A DNA stretch of 64,000 bases from positions 682,001-746,000 of the forward strand of contig JALBUN010000047.1 of assembly GCA_025174535.1 (NCBI GenBank), written 5' to 3'. Positions within the stretch are counted from its first letter, which is position 1, and each line of letters opens with the position of its first letter. Shown one piece after another: positions 44,588-55,124 of this stretch. Below the pieces are notes generated by a model. The model was not told the DNA's origin and searched no databases. It was given only the letters and a program-made list of their open reading frames with translations. Origin of the DNA: Cantharellus purpuraceus (Eukaryota; Basidiomycota; Agaricomycetes; Cantharellales; Hydnaceae). Made by a program: the position numbers and the translations under genes.

Positions 44588-46372
44588 ATGGCTGCCTTGC
44601 AATTTCTGCGTGCCCTAGATTCTCTCAAAGACCAGGCCAAGGATGCGCTGTGGGCTGTTTCGTCATGTGTATGTCAGCAGTCTGCAAAAGTAAAGATCAA
44701 TGGTCGGACTTGTGAGCTTTGCTACCTGCTCAGGGTTCTATACGTGATTGACTTTGCTTATAGTTAAAATTGTAAAAGTGCTGGGTGAGGGAGGCTTCTC
44801 GTTCGTGTATCTCGCGCAGGATGAGACCAGTGGTGTGAGTTGAGTTTTTGACCACGAGCTGGAATGAGCATTTCACAGCGGCTTTTAATCATCAGAGACA
44901 ATTTGCCCTAAAAAAGATACGGTGTCCAACTGGATCGGATGCGGTGAAGGAAGCAATGCGGGAAGTGGATGCATATCGACGATTTAGGTTCGTTGTTTCC
45001 CATTGTGACACGGATCGCTCGAGCTCATCAAGCGCAGACATCCAAACATCATACGGATTTTGGTACGTTCTACTCACTATAACCCGTTGGTTCTCTATCT
45101 TTAAAGATCTTTAAAGGATTCTGCCATTGTCCAGGACAGAGATGGGGAGGGCAAAATTGTATATTTATTCCTACCACTTTACAAGGTATGTGCATGCATC
45201 ATGACCTCTCAACCTGGTGCTTGACATGAATGTACGTGAATAGCGTGGTAACCTTCAGGATGCTATTAATCACAACCTGGTGAACGGCAATCACTTCCCG
45301 GAACGGGAGATGGTGAGACTTTTCCGCGGCACATGTGAAGCCGTCCGCGCCATGCACACATATCGCGCTCCCGTTTCGTCCTTTCAAAGAAATGGAAGCG
45401 CGGCCCCTCCCACGCAATCTTCAGCACAGAATGGGATGGTTGATCACGATGATCATGATGATCATGATGATCAAATGCTTCCTCAACCTGAAGGTGACGC
45501 GGAGGGAGGATACTCGTATGATGGAGCGAGTGTGCCATTGATGACTAGACATCGAGTGGAGAGCCAGAATGACGTAGTGTTCGATGGAGACGCAGAGCTA
45601 GAACAGTTGAGAGCTGAACAGCCTCCAGAGGAGGGTGCCAAAACCGAGCTTATACCCTATGCACATCGGGATATAAAGCCTGGGTAATTGTATGGCGGGC
45701 CTAACGATTGACGGAGCTCTAACTTTCCCCCCCGTCAGAAACGTGATGCTATCGGATGATGGACAGGTCCCGATTCTCATGGACTTTGGGAGCACCATCA
45801 AAGCCAGGGTGAAAGTTGAAAGTCGTTCTCAGGCTTTAGCACAACAGGTACGGCAATATAACGCAAATATTCAAGCACGGATTAAGATGGCTGCGTGTCG
45901 ACTGTAGGATCTGGCTGCGGAACAGAGCACAATGCCTTATCGCGCGCCGGAATTATTCGATGTCAAGACTGGCAGCACGCTAGATGAAAAGGTTGACATT
46001 TGGGTATGCATACTCTATAAGCCGCTTCATAATGCCCCTTCTCACCTCGTTGTCTGTTATATAGTCGCTTGGCTGTACTCTATACGCTTTAGCGTATTCC
46101 CACTCTCCTTTCGAGACTGCACAAACAACGGAGCAAGGGGGTTCTATCGCGATGTCCGTCCTCAACGGCGCGTACAAACACCCGGCAAATGCTGCGTCGA
46201 TATATTCGGAGGGTCTACGGGGCTTGATTGATTTCATGCTCAGCGTAGATCCGAAGGAGAGGCCGGATATTCATCAGGCATGTTTTTTAAGTTACTCCCA
46301 CGATGTGTCTGCTCATGATTTGATGTGTAGGTTCTGGAACGGACGGATATGGTGTTACAAAGCCTCGCCTGA
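44588..46372 (+). CDS. STK16/Env7-like Ser/Thr protein kinase
   Basis: Ten exons: 44588-44711, 44764-44834, 44896-44987, 45038-45062, 45117-45185, 45244-45683, 45739-45847, 45908-46003, 46065-46277, 46331-46372; 426 residues. Kinase motifs are complete: GEGGFSFVY (49-57), Lys71 in FALKKI, HRDIKPGNVML (HRD 268-270), MDFGST (DFG 289-291), MPYRAPELF, and DIWSLGCTLYAL. The order and the MDFGST activation segment mark the NAK family STK16/Env7 branch, linked in other species to vacuole/Golgi trafficking and usually lipidated. An insert of about 90 residues before HRD carries a DHDDHDDHDD run. The last intron (46278-46330) has a GC donor, needed to reach the VLERTDMVLQSLA end. The true start is uncertain. 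Confidence 0.88.
45440..45475. repeat. GATCAT/GATGAT trinucleotide-type repeat inside the kinase exon
   Basis: TGATCACGATGATCATGATGATCATGATGATCA repeats a 9-base GATGATCAT unit and encodes alternating His and Asp in the kinase insert. It is both a tandem repeat and self-complementary, so it may vary in length between strains. Confidence 0.75.
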
Positions 46373-47214
46373 TTAAGTCGTTATTTTATATCTTTTTTGC
46401 TTGTTATGTGGACTTTATTTTGTAAGCGTAAGAGGTGCACTAGGTTGCACGCAAAAATCTGACGGGTATCATGTCTTGCTATATTGTCGAACCATCGATC
46501 CGTGTTCGACGTTTGACATCACTGCACTCTCGCTGACACTGAACTCTGAATTTGGCTAGGGTTAAATGGCAATTCCGAGACTCGGAGGACAAACGGCTCG
46601 AGATCTGAAACGCATCGCGTACTCAGAATCCGACATTTACAAACACCGTGCATATGATCAAACCGATGGTCTTCATCACCTGTCTGTGCACCCTAAGCTA
46701 CACTGATGAAGAGTATGGGTGATGCAAGAGTCCATCGACTATGGTATAAAACGCATAAGAATACAAGATATGGATCAAAATCCGTGCACTCTTGTCTTTC
46801 GGTACCGACGTCAAGAACTTTGTCGTCCCATATTCTCTCTCTTCACTGCCTCTTTCTTCCTCGCCTCTCACAAGTGCCTACAAAAGCGCAATTTAGTGGT
46901 GCTGAGCTTTCAATTTATCGTTGACGACGCTATCAAGGGTGTACTTTGATGCTCGGGTATGGACTTTCCGGTCTTGAGAAGGATCAAGCACACGCAACGC
47001 CTTGAACGAAATGTCTTGGCGGATGAGAACGCATGAAGTTCATTACGCTCAGAAAGGCACGAAATGCAAGTGATGACAAGCAATGCGCCACACGGATAAA
47101 GCACCGATCCACTTCATTAAGTTGTATACAAGGAGAGGAACTAAAGATTACTAAACGGCAGAAGGTATGTAAAACTAATAGGGATATGCGCGATTGGTAC
47201 GTCCATACTCTAGT
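46373..47214. other. Spacer between convergent kinase and PLC genes
   Basis: Both flanking genes end here, so the stretch should hold two 3' UTRs. No coding exon of a known family was found; frames around 46706-46949 are short. Confidence 0.45.
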
Positions 47215-49126
47215 TTAGACATAAGTAAATCTAACAAGCAGTAGTCCGTCATTGTGCTTCCCCCTCTTGTCAAATAACCTTACGAATCTCCATCCTTGTT
47301 GCAGGTATTCAATACGGGCGCAGAAGGTACCCAAACGGTCGTCTTTCCCCCACTCCTCCCGAAAAATCGTCAACCTTTGTTTGGCTGTCAGAGCATTCTC
47401 CCCTGTGAGGGGTGAATGAAGTTACCTTATGAACGCCATGTCATCTTCCACGAAGTCCCAATGAAACTTCTCGTTCCAAAGCACATCTCCATTTGGAATG
47501 TTGTCACCTAATATCGAGGAGAGGTGTCTGGTTTGGGACTGCCATGTCTGTTCACCAGACGGTATGAAGAGTTCGGCATAGACATATGTCTTGACATTGT
47601 GGCTTGTTCTTGGTACTTCGAACGGGTACAATATGACTATGTAAGGGGGTGAATAGGTAAGGTAGAGGATTCTCCGCTTACTATTGCATCCTCCGATCAA
47701 CTCGCATGTTAATCTTACGGATCTTCTATCATCCAAGGCTTTGACACCTCTCAATCTGTCAGGTTTGCACACCCATCCTCCGCTACCCACAAACATGGCC
47801 TCGTTGAACTGCAAACCGCGATCATACCGCTGCCAGTTCAATGCTGATATATGTGTTCCTTGTAAACGAGTGCCGTCAGTTTATTTTTGGTCTTCCCAAG
47901 CTATTAAAACACGCGCACCAGATCTCCAGTGTTCCAATGGCCTAAGGTTGGCTGAGGTGACTCTTGTGGCTTTAGGGTATACGCGTCGCAAATGCCGCAG
48001 TGAGTGTCTGACCAGAAGTTCATGCGATTTAGGAAGAAGTTCCCCCAGTGCAACTTCAGATAAGTTATAGACAAGATGACGTGGGTCTGAGACGTTTTCT
48101 GGGTAGAATATAACATGAGAAAGCGCACAAGTGGTTAGTCAGTGTCTATCTTCACCTTGCGTTAGCCAGCCCGAGTTGGGCTTTATGCTACGGCCATAAA
48201 TCCCAAGAGCTGCAAGAGCGGGACTAATTTTTAGTTCCTGTTGAGAAGTCACTTCCTCGGACGGGTCAGATCCAATATGGTAAGAAAGTCCATGACAGCT
48301 TTCTGGAGCTGTCGGTGGATAATATTCAACCTGTTTCCCGTACCTCAGACTACGACACAGTAACCGCATATCCTGTACTTACCATGAGCAGAATTTTGCC
48401 TCTCAACTGGCCCGGGGTTGGTTCCTCTACCATTCCTGATATTTCTTTATCCACAAGCTTCTCACCCCAGACACTCTTCATTGTATGCGCAATTCTGTCT
48501 TGCTCGTGTACATCTACGTGGCACTCCAAACTGACCATGACAGGCCAGTCAGCAGGCTGAACAGCCTTGCCGATGGCGCGACACACATCTCGAAATGGGA
48601 TATGATCGCTCCACGTCCAGCCATGAGTGACAATTGGGCCATTAGAGCTAGGCCAGACGTCGATTTCGACACAGCGGCAGGAATGTGAGAGGACACGCGT
48701 GTAAGCTGTGGCATCAGCTTTCCCCATCAATTGGTAAGAAAGAAGGTATGTATTGTGAGAGGTTCTTGGAAGAATATGAGCTGATTCGACGACCATTATC
48801 TGTAAGGATAACACGCACGAGATATAGTAATGTGATAAAGGCAGGGAGTCGTCTACTTCAGGTGGCTGGACGACAGGTCGGACCAGAACCTCATGAGGAG
48901 ACTTGACGATCATACTCAGTTCATGATAGCCATCCAGCCTTAAGAACTTCCCTCAGAGACTCACCTCTTTGCGGTCTACAAGGAACTGGACGAATTCCCT
49001 GCTCAGCCTGATGCCTGAGCTGCCGGGGGGTGGTTGAACATTGAGAGCTGTGTCAATGTCGGTTGATCTAATGGCGTGTTCGTCCTCCTCCGGAAAAATG
49101 TGTGGCCCATGAGTGGTTTTGTGCAT
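47215..49126 (-). CDS. Short phosphoinositide-specific phospholipase C
   Basis: Minus-strand exons 49126-48965, 48901-48819, 48764-48383, 48330-48156, 48098-47913, 47858-47682, 47636-47426 and 47374-47215 give 511 residues. The X domain (about 80-210) holds the catalytic set: His85 and Asn86 in TSHNTYLLSYQL, Glu115 and Asp117 in CVEIDVW, His129 in IVTHG, Glu162 in VMVSLECH. The Y domain (about 260-370) has VYPKATRVTSANLRPLEHW and LNWQRYDRGLQFNEAMFVGSGGW. A C2 domain (about 375-511) ends GKDDRLGTFCARIEYLQQGWRFVRLFD..LLLVRFTYV. The enzyme cleaves PIP2 to IP3 and diacylglycerol. PH and EF-hand regions of PLC-delta are not seen; only about 80 residues precede X. A 45-bp intron at 47637-47681 is open in frame and could be retained. 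Confidence 0.9.
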
Positions 49127-49503
49127 AATTTAGCCGAAACTCGCCGAGTAAAGAAAAAAACAAACTGTAAGCTCAGCTACCTCAAGGATGGCTGCACTAT
49201 GCAGTAACTAGCTACTGCGATCATCAGCGCCGGGATCCACTTTGTCGCGATCACGTGACCAAAAATCGGTCGCTCGGCGTGTTTGTCCCTGTCCGGCTAG
49301 TCGAGGAGTTTACCTTGTTACATTCCGGTACCATTCAATTACTATCTCTAGCTAATGTGAAGTATGGGAGCCAGTCGAAGTCAACGGATATGTGCAATAT
49401 CAGTTTGAGATCAATGGATCAAGGAGCTTATCTATACTTTAGGCTCACCTGGAGTCAGACAGCGCCGGAACGTAATGTGGTTTGCTTTCTGACTCGAACG
49501 ACT
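49127..49503. promoter_or_regulatory. Shared upstream region of divergent PLC and DJ-1-like genes
   Basis: About 380 bp lie between the two start codons and must contain both promoters. No TATA box is obvious. A 5' extension of either gene cannot be ruled out. Confidence 0.4.
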
Positions 49504-50490
49504 ATGAGCAAACTCCTTCGTCTTGCCCTCTGTCTTTTTCCAGACGTTACGGGTTGGTTGAGCGTCATAACTCCGAGTCAGCTTAACAACTGGTTGACTG
49601 CTTTCGCTGTACGTAGCCCTCGATTACCAAGGTCCTGTGGAATTGCTTGGTTTCGTCTCACCCGTCGATGGGCTGGGTATATCTGCCGCATGCCCTTATT
49701 TGATCGACATCACTTACTTTTCCCACACGCTGGAGCCTGTGGAATTGTCTCGGGGACCAAGGGTCCTTCCAACGAGAACTTACGGCGATGTTAAGAGTGA
49801 TGAGCAATTTGATATTGTCTTCATTCCCGGAGGTAAGAGAATGATAGGAGCACATCATGAAATTAGTTAGCGCTCAATGGTTGTGATGCCATGTGGTTGA
49901 TGCCATGTGGTTGAAGGTCGAGGTGCACGACCAGAGAATGTGCCTACTGCCTTACAAGAATTTGTCAAACACCAAGTCCCTGGCGCTAAGTATGTCCTGA
50001 CTGTATGCACTGGTAAGTAGAATAATTGCAGGGTAACTGGATTTTTGCCGACGTTGAATGTCCGAGTCAAGGGTCATGGATACTGGCTGGGTGCGGGTTC
50101 TTGGACGGGAAGCGAGCCACCACAAACAAGGCAGCATTCCGAGACGCTAAGGTAAGCTCAAAAATTTGTGCCCTGTTGCCGTCTAAATGCGGGTATATCA
50201 GGCCCATACAAGCGACAAGATCATTTGGGTCCCGAAGGCACGATGGGTCATAGACGGCAATATATGGACCAGCTCTGGAGTGACGGCCGGTACGTCCAAC
50301 ATGATCTGTTCAAGCGCTGTTCTCCAAGGTGTCGCTGACACGATGACACCACGCAGGTATGGATATGGCGAATGCCTTCTTAACCCATCTGGTTGGTGAG
50401 GAAATCACGAAGAAGATCAGAGGTGTCATTGAATTGGGTGAACGCGAACAATCCGATGATGAGTTTGCCGCCTTCCATGGACTTGTATAA
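49504..50490 (+). CDS. DJ-1/PfpI (ThiJ) family protein
   Basis: Exons 49504-49552, 49617-49832, 49917-50012, 50072-50151, 50202-50289 and 50357-50490 give 220 residues. Family marks: ALCLFPDVTALDYQGPVELLG at the start, FDIVFIPGGRGARPE in the middle, the nucleophile elbow VLTVCTGSWILAGCGFLDGKRATTN with the reactive cysteine, and WVIDGNIWTSSGVTAGMDMANAFL near the end. The group contains isonitrile hydratases, glyoxalases and proteases of the class-I amidotransferase fold; which activity applies is not decided. It is cytosolic by the lack of a signal. Divergent from the PLC gene. Confidence 0.9.
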
Positions 50491-51342
50491 GGTTGTGTGG
50501 AGCAATCTATTTCCTTCACATCCAAATCAGCAAAAGTGTATAATAGCAACAGGAGCCACAGTCAGATTACCACAACCATTCTTGGTTCCATGAAGGTAAT
50601 GTGTAATTGATGTTACTGTCATTTCATATAAGAGCGAGGGCAAAACGGCCACAAATACTTCCAGCGGTGCAACAGTGCGGCATCAAAGGCGTAAACGACA
50701 AGGAATTGGTCGACTGTGTGTTTCAGGGCTCCATAAGGTAGAAGACTGAGGTCAAAAGTCGAATGGCCCCACTAGCAATAAGAGTATGGAAGTCTCATTG
50801 GAATCAGCATCGAGAAACTGGGGTGCAAACCAGCTAATGCAAGTGACGAAAAGGCAGTTAATTTGGGGCTTTAGGAGTCGATAACGTGTCATTATTGAGG
50901 GGGGGAGCCACTGACGTACGTGGAACTCATGTTCTTTTGGATTCCGAATAATAAAGCTGTACAACATAGATCTAAGTAATGGGTAAAGAGAATATGCATC
51001 AATGTTTCTCTCCTCAGTCCGTATATTGTGGATACGGCTGAGGGTTAGGAAAAACACCACAGACGTATTATATACGTCTGCAAGAGAAAAATAGATAACG
51101 GGGTTGCGACGGACACCCGATCCCCGTGGTGTCATTAACGTGGACATACTCAACATATGCTCTATATTCCAACATGTTCACCGGGCATAGGGTACTCATG
51201 GGTAAGATTGGGCGTGCGATTTCAGTAGGTAAGGAGCAAAAATGACAAAAACATTTCGTTGCACGAAGGTAATTAATGTCCAACCAAACTTTTCAGAAGC
51301 TCCCACGCCACCTCCAACGCGTCAACAGATTTGCTCCGTTGT
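50491..51342. other. Spacer, no supported gene
   Basis: An open frame on the minus strand (50752-51156, 134 codons) has no recognisable domain and no paralogue. The right end is the promoter of the C3HC gene. Confidence 0.4.
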
Positions 51343-53522
51343 ATGGAACCCACTCCAGACAACGCCTCTGAGGCTAGGTCAGCCACAATATCTATCAAGG
51401 TAGAGTCAGTCTTAGCCTTATGTCTTGCACTCCGTTGATGAGTCTGGAAATACAGCGGAAAGCAGACGAGGCATTCGATGCCCTGGATGATGCCCTTCGA
51501 TCAAGGACAGATCGTCCTTCCCCCCCAAAGAGAGTCAACGGCACCATCTATGGCTCTTTGGAAAAGTATGGTATAACGAGCAAATCGTGGGTCTTCTTCG
51601 GTCGTGTTCATCCTGACACTACTTAACCAAGTCTCAGAAGCTCGCCATCCAAGACGGTGACATCTACGCCAACTCTTACGGCTTTGCTCTCCCGTGCCCG
51701 ATCTAAAAGGAGTAAAGATACTCCTCTTCCAATATCCCAGTATAAAAAGTCATCCTCCGCCATTCCTGAGTACAGTCCAGGCTCCACGGACGCGTTTTTG
51801 CAGCGACTATCCACATTTAGCTTTTCAACATATCCCTCTAAGCCTCCACAGATTGATGCTGTGGCGGCGTCGAAAGCAGGCTGGATCAATGAAGGAGGGA
51901 AGGATAGACTCTATTGTGCAATTTGTAGAGTTGGGTGGGTAATTGCAGGACGGGAAGGCTTAAATAAAGATGCAGGTGCGCAGCTCTTCTCTGAGGATTT
52001 GAAAACACAGTCGAATGTTCTCTTGAAGCCGACGCTCTCGTCGGGAAGCAAAGTAAGTCTCTTGTTGATATGCATAAAGAAGGTTGTCCATGGCGTATCC
52101 GACAATGTGACCGTGAGTTTTCTCGTATGTTGTGACGACTTCTTTGTAGACACTTTCTTTTACGCAGCATTGGTATATCGCATTCCTCTACAATCCCCAA
52201 GAAATATGGCTAGGCAAATAAAAGCCCAGGCTGCAGAGCTTGAGCCCGTTCTTGATGGGATTGTTCTCCGGCACCCTCTGGTAATTCGTTTTGCATTTGG
52301 TCAAGCGGACATCTTCTTACACCTGCATATTATCAGAGCTCCAATCAAGTCCAAATGTTTGCGCAGACAGTGTCCTCTGTACCAGACCATATCAGTTCTT
52401 TTCCGTTGTCAGCCACCAAGGACACCACGCAATCGCATGCCCCTTCGCCATCTCCCGCGTCTCTTCTCACCTCCCTCTTCGGTTGGTCACTCGTTCCTCC
52501 GTCTTCACCTCTTTCCAGAAAGTCATCATCCGCAAGCCTCACACTTGCACGCGCGCACTCCCGCGCGTCTTCTGTTCAAATTCCTGGAGATGCATCCCGT
52601 GAAGGCACACCTGCCTCTGGTGGTTCAACTATACCAATGTCTAAAAGTTCACCTTCAAAATACCCCACTTCACCCATGGGTACACCTTTGAATGGCACAA
52701 CAAAGGCGATAGATTCGTCTCCCCCTCCGGTTTCACCGTCTGTGTCGTCATCGCGCGAACCTCCTCAGCAGAAGGATGCCATATTACAGTGTCGAATGTG
52801 TCAGCGCCGCATTGGTTTGTGGGCTTTTGCCGCACCTACGTCTTCCGCCAATAGTTCTGCAACAGACGCCCAGCCCACATCATCGTCTCAAACTGCCAAC
52901 ACTCGTCCTCAGAGACAGCTTGACCTCCTGCGCGAGCACCGCTCATATTGTCCATATGTTGTCAAGAGTACCCCTTTGACTTCATTGCCATCGTATCCGG
53001 CGCCACGCCCTCAATCGTCTACACGTGCATCGTTCAATCTTACGCGAACTGGGACTTCATCGTCGGTAGGCGAGGCACAGAGCACGATCCCTGCCTCTAC
53101 TTCGGCGTTTAACCTACGACGCACGGCATCGCTGCTATCAAGCGCATCGTCGTCGCTTACGCGTACGAATTCTTCATCCACTGCGGTGCAATTGTCATCT
53201 TCGGTACTAGAGACTAATCTCGTTGAGGGGTGGCGTGCGGTGTATAATACGGCTTTGCGATTCGGAATGTCGGAGCGGTCAAGGGTGATGGTGGGGGCGC
53301 ATGCGATTGCGTCAGATAGTGCTGTGCCTGGGTCAGGGATGGAGCCAGTGGCTGATCAGGGACAGAAGGACCCTGAGGATGATGCTCTGAGTGGGGTTAT
53401 TGAACTTGTAGAAGGTGTAAAGCGGCATGGGGTGAGTGAGGCTGCGGTTCATTAATTTGTCTGCTCATACTCGGCAAAAGGGCAAGCAGTTGTTGTCGTA
53501 TGTTCGAAGTCTCCTTGGATAA
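51343..53522 (+). CDS. C3HC zinc-finger protein (NIPA/Rsm1 type)
   Basis: Exons 51343-51399, 51456-51586, 51632-51975, 52029-52112, 52168-52280, 52337-53431 and 53481-53522 give 621 residues. The first C3HC domain has LYCAICRVGWVIAGREG, then DMHKEGCPWRIRQCD (Cys-x2-Cys ... His-x3-Cys) and YRIPLQSP. The second (Rsm1-like) domain has QCRMCQRRIGLWAF and LREHRSYCPYVV. Linkers are Ser/Thr/Pro-rich. Relatives bind the nuclear pore basket or act in SCF-type ligases (Rsm1/Pml39, ZC3HC1). The intron 51976-52028 is open in one frame but must be removed to keep the HKEGCPW frame. An ATG at 51420 within the first intron would give a different N-terminus; the spliced start is preferred because KRKADEAFDALDDAL then joins smoothly. 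Confidence 0.87.
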
Positions 53523-54120
53523 CTGCATGTCGAAGGAAGCCAAGGGTGTCAATGTGGAGCGGAAGGAGGGACGTGACGTGGTGAGAAACGGTGTTCATGT
53601 GTGCTTTGTGGTTGTTTCAGGGTTGTGCAGCATGAGATTTGTTTTGTTTTGATATGTATACTTCGTATCTCTAGCTCAGCACATAACCAATGTATATATA
53701 CACTGATCAAATTTCTTGGCAGCGCAATGGATCCCTTTAGGCACCCTTTCATAGAATTGAGCACGTATACATTGTTATGATTGGGTCAACCTATGCCCTA
53801 TTCAGGCAAAGATCGATGAAGTGTTACGAGACTGGAAGAAGAATACGTCGGCGCTCCGTCACTTCATAGTTCCGCTGAATCAAGCGCAAAGTTATGACGG
53901 CGCACCAAACGAGCAAGCCCTCAAGTCATATTTCATGATCAGAACCAGGACAGCATCAGATACAAGTATGAATGCAAGATATGTGCCTCTCATGTCAGCC
54001 TATAGTGCCAGACGTACACAATGGTTGTGAGTAGGTTCACTCGAGGTATGGCCAGCATTCGACGAGTTCGATAGCCATCCTATAGAGTTCATGGTCGGAA
54101 ATCTAATGAACATCCCAGGT
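53523..54120. other. Spacer between convergent genes
   Basis: 3' regions of the C3HC gene and the HD-domain gene. TATATATA-like sequence at 53693-53701. No coding exon seen. Confidence 0.4.
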
Positions 54121-55045
54121 TTAGTTGGGTAACGCCAAGCCAGCGTCATATTCTTGGTTCATGGCCTGAAGGAACTGAAGCATCTAAAAACACGATGTCA
54201 ATACATTCAACGAACGGGAATTGAATCATTTGACTGACGACTTGGTGGCGCTGGGCGCCCAAGCGCTTTCCGGTCTCAGTCTTGAGTCGTTCTTCGATTT
54301 TGAGCAGTTTATCGTAGAAATGGCTTACTGCTGATGAGCCATATGCAGTATTGTGTTGCGGGACGTGGAGGGGGCTGTCAGGGTTGTGAGTAACTGGCTA
54401 GAACAAAATTCATCGACGAACCGGTTGGTGACGGCACTATATGCCGCACAACGCAATATTCCTAAGATTTCCAGATATTAATTCAAAGTCACGATAAAGA
54501 GTGCATCGCATCCCACCAAATGCACCAATGGCATCAAGCCTGTCCGCATCTTGTACGCAATGTAACTCGATGCATGTTTCGTGCCACGGCGTGGTCTTGC
54601 CGGCTTGAAGAAGCTGACTCTCCGTCGACCAAGATACGTTATCGATAATGTTTGCTACCTGGCGCGCACGCCCATCGGACACCAGATCTACATGTTCTGA
54701 CACGCTGGTGAAGAACGGCAAAAAGAAAGCATAGGGATCCGCTGCGTCCTCCGGAGACACGTATTTCTTGTCGAGGACGTCATGCAAGAGCGCAGCCAGC
54801 TCGACCACGAGTAAATCGGGGCTCTGAGTGGAAAGTGCGCGTGCGAGGAACATGGCCGTGTTTCTGACGCGTTGTACTGGGTTGAAAGGGAGCCTCATTG
54901 CAGCTCACGCCATAGTTGACCTGCGCTCACCGTGAAACGCGTCATGAGACGGGTCGTACTTTGCCACTGTCTGTTTCATGAGTGATTCTGCGGCGTCAAG
55001 CACTTTTCTTTCCCGAGCGTTGGGGTACTCATACTGGGCAGACAT
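54121..55045 (-). CDS. HD-domain metal-dependent phosphohydrolase
   Basis: Minus-strand exons 55045-54931, 54876-54517, 54461-54422, 54374-54242 and 54183-54121 give 236 residues. HD-superfamily ligands are visible: the first His in SHDAFH, the HD pair in ALLHDVLDKKY and the last Asp in VQDADRLDAIGAFG. The small third exon (40 nt) supplies ILRCAAYSAVTNR, continuing to PLHV and the helical KLLKIEERLKTETGKRLGAQRHQ end, as in the YpgQ/YedJ-like branch. The enzymes hydrolyse nucleotides or other phosphate esters; substrate unknown. Reading straight past exon 2 gives a stop (LCGI), so the short exon is essential. Its start lies 79 bp from that of the divergent ZIP gene. Confidence 0.88.
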
Positions 55046-55124
55046 CTTGGAACAGTGCGGGAGGAGCCGTGCGCTCGGGTTGGCGTCGGGCGCTGCTGTT
55101 AGATGCTCGCGATCATTTTTAACC
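55046..55124. promoter_or_regulatory. 79-bp bidirectional promoter gap
   Basis: Separates the ATG of the HD-domain gene (minus) from the ATG of the ZIP transporter gene (plus). Both genes are well supported, so shared regulation is likely, though transcription start sites cannot be read from sequence. Confidence 0.5.

Noticed and set aside
50752..51156. Minus-strand 134-codon open frame between DJ-1-like and C3HC genes
   Set aside because: No domain, no paralogue and located where the next gene's promoter is expected.
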